From Owenia fusiformis (taxonomy: Eukaryota; Annelida; Polychaeta; Sabellida; Oweniidae): 64,000 bases of DNA. Where the stretch lies: positions 22,582,184-22,646,183 of the forward strand of contig CAIIXF020000012.1 in NCBI GenBank assembly GCA_903813345.2, read 5' to 3'. A program made the translations under genes and the position numbers. Of the stretch, positions 24,101 through 36,240 are shown piece by piece; position 1 is the first letter of the stretch, and each line of letters begins with the position of its first letter. The notes under the pieces were generated by a model that did no database searches, was not told the DNA's origin, and worked only from the letters and a program-made list of their open reading frames with translations.

Positions 24101-27100
24101 ACAAATACATGTACAACTGTTATGTTATTTGAACTGACATCAAAAATAGTTGTACAAACTAGTACAGAGTATAGTGCGTCCAGTCTCAAATGAAGATTTT
24201 CCTCTTCTTTTTCCTAAGCGTTTTTTATCGAGATGATGGTATCATGATAAAATGTGTTACAACTGCTCTTGACAAGCTTTGTCAAACTGGGGTTTTTGAC
24301 TCAACACTTGGCAACAAAATGGAGCAACTACTCATTTATTCGTCAAACTGTGCTCAAACGAGGCAAATTCCACTAATCTCGTATTTTGATCCACAAGTGA
24401 TACGCAAGTGGCATATATGATAAGACTTTCCATCTTGTCTACAAACTGTGTTAGAATATTTGAATAGGCTACTCAACTAGTTGCCATACAAATGACATAA
24501 TGTACTCATTTTGACAACTGTTTATACTCACTTTGTCTGCATGCTGCCTCTGCTGTGAAATATCCAGTTTTGCACGTGCAAGTGAATACTGTGCTATCGT
24601 CCTCGTCATGGTCGTCACAGACAATGTTGGCGATGTCATATGAACAGTTCTGGGCGGCATCAGTGCAAGGTTTGTTATCTAGGACTAAATATACAATCGT
24701 GGAATTATTACATGAATGAACAAAATAGAGATGTATTATGGTGCTAAGAGAGGTGCTATAAGAGATTTTCCTGGAGAAGTTTCATATTGATTGTAGTGTG
24801 TCATCGTGGCATAATCTTAATGCTCCTTCAAGAGACCTCTGGTTAATATATGTATACATACAGCTACTTCTTGACCATTGTATCTATGTATCTATTTATT
24901 CTGATACTCATCACATCCTTCTGCCTTCATCTATAAATATTTCTAGAGAGAAGGCCTGGTCGTGATTTCACATGATGGTATTTATTAGTGTCGCTTAATT
25001 GCTTGTTCCAGAAAACAACCATTGAGAGAGTGACCATCATGTAGGAATATAAAGTATAATCAACCTGCGTGTGGTGATTACCTTGTTTGCAATCTTCTTC
25101 AACCTGGTAATATCCTTGTTGACACGCGCACCTGGTGTCAGTGTCAGGGTTCGAGTCATGGTCGAGACACTCCGCATTCTCTATGGCATTACAATCGCCT
25201 TGTCCCCTGGTGCATACAAAGTTTTCCAAAACTGCAACAAAAATATTATAATTAGAAATTATCTAATTAGGGTTGACTTTGGTTTCAGCTACCGTAATCC
25301 TGAATAGGCCTAGCTGTCTTAAAAGGCCATTATTATTGTTCAAAACGTTATTGTTTTGTTGATAGAATTATGAAATCATTTGTTTCATATCCGATCATGA
25401 CTATGAAAATATAATGAGAAACCCCAAAGTGCCACACGAAGTGTAACTAGAGATTTGAATAGTTTATATCCAATTTCTTTCAAAAATGTTTATAATTAAT
25501 TGTTATAACTTCTGATCACTTATTTACCTCTTTGGTATCAAGATCCGCATAAATGGCAATGCAGTATATAATGATCAAAAGGAACGGGTGTTTTAGGTTG
25601 TCGTGTTAGCCAAGCGGAATTGGTCTTTAATCGTAACATAGAGGTTTTGAGTTCAAGGGGCGTGTGCTCCCTAGTCTGTTTGATTATTTCTTTGATATAC
25701 TGAACAAGAACATTAGCTTACCCATGGAACATGTGTCTCCTGTAGTATAATATCCTGACTCGCACTTGCAGATTTCATCCTCACACTCGGCATCTTCAAC
25801 TTCATCACAATCACTGGATTCAGAACACTTCATGTTGTCAAGCACTGGAATGAGAAATAACGTATTACATAACTGACAATTAAATCACTCATTTCTATTT
25901 TAGTCCATTCCTCATTCATTTTCTTTTGTATCATTTAAGTTTGAACTTCATTCGGCACAAACGATATTTGGAGTATGGAAATACATATTTAAATTAGCCA
26001 AACCACTTTTTTAGCTTCGCACTTTTTAACCAATTGTGGAGTAGCACATTAAATCAGCCTTTACTCACTTTGTTCACAAGCTGCATCTTCCGTGTAGTAC
26101 CCACTTTTGCATGTACATCTGTCCATTGTACTTTCATCATCATCGTGATCACCACATACCATATTCGCGATGTCGTATGTACAATTTTGGCTAACGCTTG
26201 TACATGGTTTATTATCTAGGACTAAAGTAAAAATGGCGATAGGATTTGTTTTCAGTAAGAAACGTGTAAAATAAGCAGAAAGATAATATATCGTGAGTTG
26301 CCCATTGGCAAATAGTAGAACATACACGTACTCAAACTCACATTAGGATTGATGAAATTCATTCATATGTTGAAAATCATTTATTACAATCATGCATGCA
26401 TATTAATACTATAATATGCCAAATATATATGGAGATAGATCGTTCTCAAATGAAATGTATTAAACACAATTGCATACCTTGCCTGCAGTTTTCTTCATCA
26501 AACTGGTAGTATCCTTGTACGCATGCGCATGTGTTGTCAGTGTTTGGATTCGAGTCATGGTCAAAGCATCTTGCATTCTCAACAGCAGCACAGTCTCCCT
26601 GGTCCAGGGTGCAGGGGAAGTTCCCCAAAACTAAATAAAGCAAACACAATTTCAATAATACACTACATACGTTTATACTTTGTTTTGGTAGATTAGATTT
26701 GAAATTAAGGAACATATCCTTCTGCGTCTCTTATAGTTTTTTCTTATGTCAGGTTTGTACCCTCATCTGGCGCTTATTATGTCAAATCGTAACATGTAAA
26801 AAGTTTGAAGATTGATGTTCAAATGTTTGCCTTGAGAGGGAATCGAACCTTGAAGATACTTACTAGGTATACACTCATAACCACGGAGATAATATTTGTC
26901 TTCACACACACAAAGGTTGTCGTCGCCACACTCAGCATTCTCCACAGTGCAGTTAGCTGATGTAGTACACACCCTTACTCCAATCTCTGCAAACGAATCG
27001 TTATTCCGATCAGTGGTATAAGTGAACAATTATTAAGCTTTCCAGGAATTGTCAACATTGTATGCCTCATTCTGATACTCATAGCATCTTTCTGTTATGA

Positions 27101-30100
27101 ATCATTCCAGGGCTGAGAAGATTTGAGATGTCATGGTTTATCATGATGTGTATGGCTTACATAAGCAAATTCTAAACCGAGACTGGGTAAGCCTCCTTTG
27201 CACTAAATATGGAGTTGGTCATTCATCGGTCAAGCCAAGTAACTTAGTCAACATTCGATATTCGTATGTTCATCAATATTAACTAAGAATGGTGCCACAA
27301 TTGAAGTAAACCTCTGTTTAATTATTTTCAATTAACCTATCAGCAAACGTGTAAATGATAAATTTGATGTTCTGTTACATATTGGTGAAGCAATCTTGGG
27401 GATATGGCCTAAATTTCTGAATTTCCACTATGTCCCTGTATACCCCTAGTTCAAAAGATGTATGTTATTGGTCATTTTTCATTATGAATCAACCATTATG
27501 TATTTTTTCTTGTTTACATACAGAATGGACTTTCTGTTTTCAAATATTGAAAGATGGTACGGCATCTATTTTTTCATGATATGGAGCAAACAAATGCGTG
27601 TCAATTTACACTGTAATATCCCACATACTTATATTTCAAGGGTAGTTTTGAAGAATAATCAAGAAAATCCATGTTTTCAAATGAATTCATCCTTGTTAAA
27701 GAACGTAAATGAGGATGTGCGGTTTGAAAAACTAACAACATGTTTTAAGTTCTTACAATTCTTGGTTAAAACAAATATTTCGAAAGTTGTGATTTCGAAT
27801 GTAATATCCAACTCAATGAAATTTGTTGATATTTGTGAATTTTTTCTTTCGGAATGCACATTGCTGGATCACAGAACATTGTCTCTTTCGAGATGCACGA
27901 AAAGTGTATTGCTAATACTTGACGTCGTCCGGATATTTGGATGTGATTGACGTTTTTGTTAATCTCCAACCACTGTAACTTCCAACTTAATTTTTGAAAG
28001 CCAAATATGATAGTCACGAATTGATATTTAAGTCACACGTTGATGCATATACATCATGTGTGTACATTAACTGTCAAATGCATGCCGACTTACATTTATA
28101 TAAATATCCACAGTTAACTCAAATTATCAACTCTCGAAACGGTTATCAAATAACCTGGTGAGTTTAATGTTTCATTTTAATTCATAATTATGGTATCGGA
28201 TTTGAGTATGATATTAGTCGAGGCTTAAACAAAGCAATAAAATTGCGTGAAACCTTTTGTGAAAATTCGAACGATTTTTCGAGAATCTTCCTTCAAAGTG
28301 TTACCACAGTGCTCCCCGGGAGTGGAAATTTCGTCTTGTGTAATCAAAATAATAGCGGGTGGTTTGAATTTTTGTTTGAGTTTATAGCCCAGCATCTATA
28401 AATTTAAAAATGTGTCGCCTCATTGAGAGTTACATGCAGATTTTGGCGATCTATCATGATAAAAGGCTACATTTTGTGCAAAAACAGGAGTTGACACGCT
28501 TACATTTGGAAATGAAATTTCCTACATAATTGTCGACTCGTGTTTAAAAGTCATGAAAACAAGTTTGAACACAAAACAATGACCTAATTACTGTCTATTT
28601 AGCATGGGATCACTTAGGGAAATATTATTAATGACTTAAATCGTTAACAGTTAAGTTGTATCCCAAGAAACTTATCAATTTAGAAATGCAAAATGTTCAA
28701 TTTTGTTTTTCAATTATAAAAATGGCACCTGTAGAGAACAACGTTTACAAAATTATTTAAAACGGAGATATTTACTTATGTAACATTCGTTGGCATGTGC
28801 CAGCGAGTAAACAAGAAGAATATGCATATGATTATATATCTTGTTCCCAAAGGAGTTTGTTAAGGAGCGGTATATCTTAATGTACTTTTATCATCCCGAA
28901 CTCAAATATTTCGAATACTTATTTCGAGAACGCTTTGTTGAGAATGGATTCGAGATGTACTCAAAATTAATACGTTAAAATGTGTATTATCGTCTTAATA
29001 ACCACCTCACAAATTATTTTGGAAATCAAAGATGTACGATTTTTGAGATTTTTATTTTCGAATGTTGACTTACTCGGCTTGACTGTCATGATAATTTATG
29101 CGACAACAGGTATTTATAAGGATGTGACTATCTTAAGAATAAGGAAAAAGACAGGTGAATCTAGGCCTTTGCTCGGTTACACCGGGGCACTCTTGAAACT
29201 TCCATAAAATCTACTCTAACACCGTCAAAAAACGATTTTATACGCCATTGAGAATTACTTTGAGCGACGTCAAAAACGATTTCGAACGGCGTAAAAAATG
29301 ATTTTTCACACCATCAAAAATGATTTTGAACATCAAAAATATTTGACGCCGTTCAAAATGATTTTTGACGTCGTAAAGATGATTTTTAATGGCGAAAAAT
29401 CAATTTTGACGGGATTCAAAATGATTTTTGATGCCGTATAAAATGATTTTCTAAGGCGTGCAAAATTGTTTTTTACGTCTTGCAAAAAATATTTTTACTG
29501 GCTTACAAAGTATTTCTTAACGACTTAAAAAAGTTGACTGCGTTAAGAGTAGATTTTACGAAATGTAATAAGTATGACGATACATTGGTGCTCAGCTTTA
29601 GTAAAAACGTTAATGACGTCACCCACCTTGGTATCGCTCGTAGTAATCTACTGAGTTACACACTCCCACTGGGGTCTCATCGGAGTTAATCACGCTACTA
29701 AGTATGCATTGTTTATCTGCCGGAGCATACTCCGCAGACCGACACGGCAGATTGGTGACGTCATCTATACACGCCTGGAGGCAGTCTGCCAGTTCATATT
29801 CCCCTGAGAGTTGCCGCTGGTTGTTTCCTATGATACAGGAACGTTCGTATTTCATCCATGACGTATCGGCAAACGTATAACTAACTGATGGGCGCTGTCC
29901 TGGAAAATATGTATCAGGTGTATCAGCTAAATAGAAGCACGGTGACAATAGTAAGATTGAAGGATTCAGATGATTATAGGTTTACTTGAATAACATTATC
30001 TAGATTATTATCCTATAATCTTATGCTATTATATATCAAATAACCTTCTAACCTGTATTCTTTGATTTAATCATGAAGACAAAAATTCAAATTGTATTCA

Positions 30101-33100
30101 TTAGCCGTCATCATCAATTAAACATTTGGTAAGTAAAAAACGCATTGAGTAAGCCCCCCCCCCCTGTATGCAAAATATGTAAATGGCATCAGTTAACCGC
30201 ATTGTATTTTAATGTTGACTTGATAAAACCTACTTAAGGTCGTTTAGGGTGGCTTTCTTACAATAAAATCAACATGTTCAATGTCACCTCTTAGTAGAAT
30301 GAATATTCTTCTTGCATATATTTGTATATAATATATATACCCTACGTTTTTCATCTCTTAATTCTGACGCAGGACCTATCCATTTGTAATTAGTCTATTT
30401 AGTAAAACAACAACAAAAACAGGTAGATTGTGGTTTCTTCGTTGTTGAGATATTCGTATTACCTTCATACTATGCTTTTCGACGTATTTTCCAATAATCT
30501 GTTCCAAAATCTCAGTTAAATTTTGAAATCTCGAACTGTGAATAACTGTGAAGAATTTTCATACAGTTCAAACATACACATGTTTCATGCGAATCCGTCT
30601 GACCACTCTAATTCTTACTTTACTTGTTTTAATTTTGAGAAGCAGTTTAAATTTTTTAATCAGCAATCGCTGTTTGTGAATGACTGTAAACCAACCCCAT
30701 TTTCTTGGCCTAAAAGCCTGACAAGAACGCTCACTGCAGGCTTTATAATATAAAAAACAACTTTGAAAAGATGTACAGTATATAAACTGAATTTGAACAT
30801 TCTTCCACCTTAAATACTATATGGACACTATATAAATATTCCATACGCTGCATTTTATCAATGGTGTTTAATTCAAGCTTTCAAATATCAAATTGTATCG
30901 AGTGTCTGCAGATATTTGGGATGGTTTAGTTTTTATACATTTTTATAAAGGAAATGCCAATACGTCCTTCGTATTTTTCAAAATACTTGGTTCAGTAATT
31001 GAATTCCTGACACGGTGTCAATTCGGTTAACCTAATAAAGGAAGAATTAAAAATGAATGTTTTCTTTTCAAATAATTTAGCTGACAATCTTAAAGGGCTG
31101 TTGTTGAGTCCAATATTAGTGAATCAGAATTGGCCATGACTGAATATATTTTACTGTTTAAAAATGAATCAGCCACTAGGTTCAAACGTTTTACCAAGTT
31201 CTACGTTGTATTTATAAAATTTAAACCTGAATTAACTCCAAAGAATAAGTGAACATTGAGGTCCAAGTATGAAAATCTTCATATGCATATAGTTTTACCA
31301 TCGTGTTTGCTTTTGTTTATTCAACTTTGATAGATGGAGGAGAATCTAATAGACTAGTACAATATAACACTAAAACGTGACTTTCTAACTAAAGAAAACG
31401 TTTTCATGACACAATCAGCTGTGCTGATCAGTATGCTACTACACATATCCCTTTACAATCAGCAATGGTAATGTTTTTGATGTCAACGTAGACCCTTTAA
31501 GGAGCCCTGTCTCGAACTCTGATTGTACAGTATAACAAAAATATGCAAGACTGCACAAAAAACGGCAATTCGCACGATGAACAGACCTTAATACAAACAT
31601 ACTTTTATGTAAGTATCAATGCTTGAAAAATGTCCTATCCTTCAAAGTAAATGCCATGACAAGCGTCAAACGCATGTCATAAAAGATAAATACCTTACCG
31701 TTCGAAGGCGATTAATTCACTTACTGCATGAAAAATCTATCATAATTTAATATTTACAAAACGTGAGGTTTGTATCAAATTATTTTGATAGGGCAAGTTA
31801 TGAGTTGTTACGATTTTTAACTTTTGGTGTAATTTAGATTCAGCGTGAGACACTGATCCAATTAAAATGTGTTTTGCTTGAGCAGTGATGGCACATTTGA
31901 CATGTGGTTAATATCATGTACTTAAATTGAGTGTTTGAAGCGAAACGATTGTTACTCTTGAGGTTATTAAGGGCAAATAGTTTTTTTAGAGAAAATGTAA
32001 ATAAATGCATGTATTCGAATAAATTGGAATTTATATTTTCATCCCATGAATAGTCCACTCTTTTATGCTAAGTTCCTTACACCAATGTAGTAGATACTGG
32101 TCATAAAATGCTAAACCAAACAATTTGATTGTGTCATACTGTATGATGTATTAAACAAGCACATTGTTGGACGTTTAAATTAAAAGCAAAACTAACAGTA
32201 GAACTATTCATCATACATATCCATCATTGCATTGGCACACATGTTAACCAAGGTTTGAGGTATACATTTAACTAAAACGTGCCTTTATAGTACGGTGTGT
32301 CAAAATCTATGACAAGACTGTGGACCCCCCCAACCTATCTTCTTCACCAACACATCACATGTGGGGGGGTATATTTGGGAGGAGGGGCTAACAAGGGCTT
32401 GTACTGTAGCAGACTACTTTTCATAATTTTTCATTTACAGTGCAATGCAATGATGAACTTGTCATATGAAAATATACAAATGAAGTAATATTTGACCTAA
32501 ACAACACAGTACTACTGATTAAGCACTTGGATAACTTTTCGTTCCAATCGCTGATTTTTCTTGGTACATATATAAAAATTATAAGTACACATGAACCGGT
32601 TTAATTGTGTGCGTGGACGAATGTATTGTCCGGTATTTCGTACTGTTTAACTATGAACATGGTAAAGGTTTTCTATTGAAAGACTACTGTATAGTTCAGT
32701 GCTAAAAACCGGCTTTAAATTCCGATAATAGATTGTTTAAATATGAAACTTTTGTAATATGGCATAGAACACTAGAACGGGTGAATGAATAAGCCTTATT
32801 CGTTTATATCACGGTTTTCTTTCTTAAATACATCATTATACCACATTGAGCCTTAAAACAAGTTACCATCATATATATACATTATTTAATAGGACCTATT
32901 TAATATACAATAAAACCAGCGAACAAAAAGTGTCTAAATCAATTTGTCAAAGCAGTGTAATCACGATTTATGAATCATTACTCCAAGTTCACCTTAAATT
33001 CAAAACCTGCCGAGAAAAAAACAATTATTGAAATGTAATTGACTAGACAAGTTTAAGGTAACTATTCCTACCTGTCGTTAAGCCAAAAAGGCAGATGATC

Positions 33101-33126
33101 CCGAGTATATTAAAGCTGATATCCAT
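17539..33126 (-). CDS. PAN/EGF mosaic protein with polyamine-oxidase-like domain, 17 exons, complete
   Basis: Exons (minus): 33072-33126, 29627-29926, 26864-26986, 26478-26630, 26069-26221, 25722-25844, 25082-25231, 24532-24684, 23712-23834, 23253-23387, 22823-22960, 22309-22452, 21862-22030, 21459-21599, 21045-21185, 19518-20155, 17539-18125. All junctions are GT-AG and phase-compatible: 3426 nt, 1141 residues. Order: signal peptide (1-18), PAN/apple (19-118), ten EGF-like modules (119-583), FAD amine-oxidase fold (584-1100), hydrophobic C-terminus. The oxidase part follows plant-type polyamine oxidases closely (AIYAVQQTYRAKIFMKF, GYYTIWQDLE). The usual GANW block and the C-terminal GE(H/N)T FAD motif appear to be missing, so activity is doubtful. 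PAN and EGF exons are phase 1-1, the classic shuffling phase. Probable role: cell-surface or secreted adhesive protein, possibly a pseudo-oxidase. Exon joins are my reconstruction; RNA is needed to confirm them. Confidence 0.88.
18579..19275. mobile_element. mariner-type MITE in an intron of the oxidase gene
   Basis: TA flanks (18577-18578, 19276-19277) and inverted ends of about 32 bp with one mismatch; core GATCAGAAAGTTTCTTACC. Length 697 bp, inside the intron between exons 16 and 17. No recognisable transposase. Confidence 0.8.
19518..22030 (-). CDS. exons 13-16: N-terminal and central FAD amine-oxidase region
   Basis: Exon 13 (21862-22030) has the Rossmann dinucleotide motif VGAGLAGVTAAYEL followed by ILEAADKVGGSLR. 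Polyamine oxidases next show a GANW(I/V) block; here the exon ends GGISVNVADE and goes straight into a polar helical stretch (21459-21599). Exon 15 is 21045-21185. Exon 16 (19518-20155, 638 nt) holds the substrate-domain and central FAD region and keeps the lysine of the AKIFMKF block, which in maize polyamine oxidase lies by FAD N5. An acidic insert (ELGEDKNENDEPD) sits early in exon 16. Confidence 0.85.
20430..20945. repeat. tandem repeat in an intron of the oxidase gene
   Basis: Units of about 100-130 bp built on CAGATTTGAACTT, GATGATTTTGAAAAA and TTGACCTTGA. It is bracketed by copies of TGTCACCACCT, the last of which forms a small hairpin with AGGTGACA at 20943. A CCAACCGCCAATCGCTAACC run follows the units. 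Confidence 0.5.
22150..22230 (-). repeat. possible tRNA-derived SINE fragment
   Basis: On the minus strand TTTCGAATCCTGG looks like an internal pol III B box, with GTGGTTCAGGC about 40 bp upstream as a poor A box. Too decayed to be a tRNA. Confidence 0.2.
22309..26986 (-). CDS. exons 3-12: ten EGF-like modules, one per exon
   Basis: Each exon is 123-153 nt, phase 1-1, and carries six cysteines in C-x(4-6)-C-x(5-9)-C-x(4-13)-C-x-C-x(8-13)-C order, mostly opening with (V/I)L(G/D/E)N and ending just after the last C. Two sets repeat as a block: exons 4, 5, 6 and exons 7, 8, 9 match pairwise (GQGDC/DQGDC type, QNC-YDIAN type, CSES-DC type). The last EGF exon (22309-22452) joins the oxidase fold through a Tyr codon split by the intron. 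Confidence 0.88.
25595..25675 (+). repeat. tRNA-like or SINE fragment
   Basis: TTAGCCAAGCGGAATTGGTC resembles a Leu/Ser tRNA D arm (A box), and TTTTGAGTTCAAGGG follows at tRNA-like distance (B box). Acceptor stems do not pair well. Lies in an intron, antisense to the oxidase gene. Confidence 0.3.
26987..29626 (-). other. intron 2 of the PAN/EGF/oxidase gene
   Basis: 2.6 kb with no coding module. It contains the 29.2-kb minisatellite; otherwise plain AT-rich sequence. A long open frame at 27462-27950 on the plus strand has no domain or coding bias. Confidence 0.6.
29215..29510. repeat. minisatellite with units in both orientations
   Basis: About a dozen units of CGTCAAAAATGATTTT(T)GA(A)CG type, some reversed, so the tract is partly self-complementary. 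It lies about 110 bp downstream of the PAN exon, in intron 2. Confidence 0.65.
29627..29926 (-). CDS. exon 2: PAN/apple domain
   Basis: One 300-nt exon holds the whole module. Six cysteines occur in apple-domain order (SC, DC, AC, PC, QC, VC), ending in the characteristic VDYYERYQ. PAN domains bind proteins or glycans outside the cell. Acceptor TATTTAG, donor CAAG|GTGGGT. Confidence 0.85.
29927..33071 (-). other. intron 1 of the PAN/EGF/oxidase gene
   Basis: 3.1 kb without exons or clear transposons. It has a short C run near 30157 and two G/C-rich patches near 32330-32390. Confidence 0.6.
33072..33126 (-). CDS. exon 1: signal peptide of the PAN/EGF/oxidase gene
   Basis: ATG at 33126 has A at -3 and G at +4. 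It encodes MDISFNILGIICLFGLTT and ends ACAG|GTAGGA in phase 1, matching exon 2 (GCT codon across the junction). The next exon is 3.1 kb away. Confidence 0.8.
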
Positions 33127-33954
33127 ACTATTGCGGCACTGGATGCGATGAGAAAGTAACCTTCCTGATAGAGGTGTGGATATACCTGCTACTTCTATGC
33201 ATAACCTTCTTGTTGTTCTGTTTGAATAGGCTTAGGCCAAGGCAAATAACGGGATATTATTATACATTTAAAGGTTTGTTTGACATACTCTTAATAAATA
33301 GGCTATGTATATTTAACATTCACGAGAAAACATGCTCACTTACTTTGATACAAATCTGGGTTATCATATTAAAATACATATTATATGGACTTAGGCTTTT
33401 TAGGTGGGGTCTCGCGCTCAGAGGATACATTAAGAAATCGCTGCTAACCGATGTAGTTCCTATTACTTGATTCAATTGGTTCTATTCAAAAGGCCGGGAA
33501 CTGGCCGTTTATTGGTTTATGCCCTTTGAAAGACTGAAGTAGGATTGACCCATGCAGTCTTATACCATGTGGTTATAAAGCTGAAAACGTTAGACGAATG
33601 ATGGTTGTAACAAAACAAACGTCACAAACGTGCTTTCGTTATATTCCATTACTGCAATTCTGATTTCAGGAGCATCATGGTGGACGTTAAAACGTAAATA
33701 CATTCATTAAATGTTCATGATATAGTAAATCATAAACATAAGGAACGATAGCAGTTTGGCCAGAATAATGTTTATGTTCAACTGTCTCAGTATTGAGATT
33801 CATTGTGAATACATCCCGTGTCGACACTTTGAATCAAGACTTAGATTATGTACCCCAGTCACATTTGCTGTGACGGACGCGCGGTCTAGAATTCCTACGA
33901 CCAATAACCGCCGTATAAGACTGTAGCATATTTTCCAAGTCGCATACTGTATTA
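33127..33954. other. 5' flank of the oxidase gene
   Basis: No exon seen. It should contain the promoter of the minus-strand gene starting at 33126; I cannot identify a core element with confidence. Confidence 0.4.
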
Positions 33955-34800
33955 AAGGTGCAACAATTTGTGCACGGAGGCCATTCAACGATCATTGACC
34001 AGTGTAAAAATATATTTAAGGGCACACTTTGGGAATTTTCAACATTTTTGGGCAAAATAAAGGCATTTTGAATTTCATAGTATGTCCAATGTGTTGATAA
34101 GAACCTTATCTTTCATTTGACATCAACAACAGCTCAAATGGACCACATTAAAGCTTAAAATAAATAATCAAAAAATATTTTCGATCTGTCAAGCTTTATA
34201 TATCAAGTTTTTATCAATGTCATTGAAAGATGGCAGAGTTCTTTGTATTATATGATACATTCATTTTTATAGAAGTGTCGCCATCTTTTAAATCAACAGT
34301 AATTTAAAACATGCACTTTGTTTAACATGTGCAAGCATGTCTAATGATCTCTGAACTTCAAATGCTTTTTTCTATGTGAGTTACTTTTTCCTTGGTTCAA
34401 TATTAAAGCAAATCAAACTTTGTGTCATATTTGAGCTAGTGTATGAGTAACATGTTTCAATGATATTTTTTTCTAAATTAAGTATAGTGCGGCTTTAAGT
34501 TTGGATATTTCATCAAGACTAACATATATTTTTATTTTCTCCAAAGAAACCCCCTGGATGAACATTATTTCAGCTGATATTCCTCTTGAAACGTGATGGA
34601 TGTTAAAAATCTATAAGTGGGAATCCCTTTATAGAAGCTTTGAACTGAATTTACACTTCTTAATGCCGAAATTGATAGTTTATCCATACATTTTAAGAAA
34701 ATAGGTATGTCAAAGAAGATAAGCCAAATATTGACCTGATAGCTCAGAAAAAATGAAAAAATTCGAATTTTGTCTTTACAGTCCTTGTTGCCCCTTTAAA
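33955..34800 (+). repeat. dispersed repeat, copy 2, interrupted by another insertion
   Basis: Same family as 15140-15990. This copy lacks the TTAA MITE of copy 1 but has its own insertion at about 34020-34498. Confidence 0.65.
34020..34493. mobile_element. MITE at a TTAA site
   Basis: Copy 1 of the host repeat reads ATATTTAAGTTTGG at this point; here the TTAA(G) is duplicated around about 475 bp. The ends are weakly inverted (GGGCACACTTTGG and, reversed, AGCCGCACTATAC). Confidence 0.5.
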
Positions 34801-36240
34801 CAGTAACATATGAAGGGCATTTTGATTGTATTTTGAATTTAATGGGCGGAGAAAGCCTGCGGCAGACTCACCTTCACCTAAAGGCGTTACTGCAGCTGGA
34901 CAGTTCGGCAACCGTTAGCAGTTTGACGCTACGGTGTGTCTAATTTTACGGTTAACATAGAAAGTTATATTCCGTGTTTCAATTCCGAGGCGACCCTAGG
35001 CATACGGCCTGTAAAAATTGAAAAATGCCAAAGGGTTATATTAAGGTGTCCTTATTTACGGCAACCTAGCTGCAAGCGAATGGGACTGAGGCATTAGCTG
35101 ACATTTATACATCTTACCAACACCACCTTAAAGTTGGGCAGTTGATTGAAGTGTGATTTAGTTCAAGGTTCAAATATTTGATGATATTTTCCAAACATAA
35201 AACTGACGGTCAATCAGTTTATCATTTCTATCATCTTATTCAATTTGACTACCACCCTCATTCAAAGTCTTGATACAAGACTTTCGCACTTAAAATTATT
35301 CACAATAATAAAGTCTTCACAATTTATTGAGCCCTAGCACTATGTAAAATCCTATGATTAATACTTGTGATAACATCTTATATTGATGTTTAATTTGTTG
35401 TTTAATCCAATATCACAGAAAGTATCATTCAATATTATAACATCTGATCCGGACTCAAATATCATTAGAGAATGATACCCGATTAAACCAAAATATATTC
35501 CAGTTTAACCTGATATAATTTAAGTCAGGATCAGATTAAACAGTATTATACGCATATCATTTCTATTATAACAGGTTTCAAAGTGGTATAATACAAATTA
35601 TACATATCATTTTTTGTATAATACAAATTAAACTGGAATATACCGAGACCAAACAGATGATACTGTATTATACGGTTCAGAAATTAATGGCACTTTGTTT
35701 TCATAACGTCAGACCTTAATTAAACAAGCTAACGTAAATATTTACATAAGGTAATTCTAGAAGTTTTTTGAAACTCATGTTTGACCATTTGTCTCAGACT
35801 GAAATCCCATATTGTTTTTTTGGCAATCGCTTACCCCCCCCCCCCCCCCAAGTTTGCTACGCCCCTGTACATGGCTAATAGGGGCACTATTACGCTACGT
35901 GCAGAGTCTAGTTATATACTACGAGAAGACGAAACTCTCTTTTAAGAAGTGAAGTCGAACGAATACAAAGGGTAGGGCACTATAGAAGAGGATCATACAA
36001 AAGCACGATCTATTTCACAATGCCTTTAATTTTTGCTCTTCAACTGTTGCCCTTTGTGCATTTAAAAAATAAAATATCTTAATCTAATTTGTTCAACCTT
36101 TCTTTTCGCTCAGTTCTGCAATATTACGTCCACATGTTATTTAGGCTTACATGCATGTCATTTGCGAAATAGCTGTAAGACATTATGAGAATGAATATGG
36201 GAATTTCGACGTAATATGTTGTTCACATGATTATATACAC

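Noticed and set aside
22302-26990. Evenly spaced repeated blocks as a CRISPR-like array
   Set aside because: They are EGF-coding exons with splice sites, in a eukaryotic gene.
27462-27950. 162-residue open frame on the plus strand
   Set aside because: Intronic, no domain, no coding bias, no splice context.
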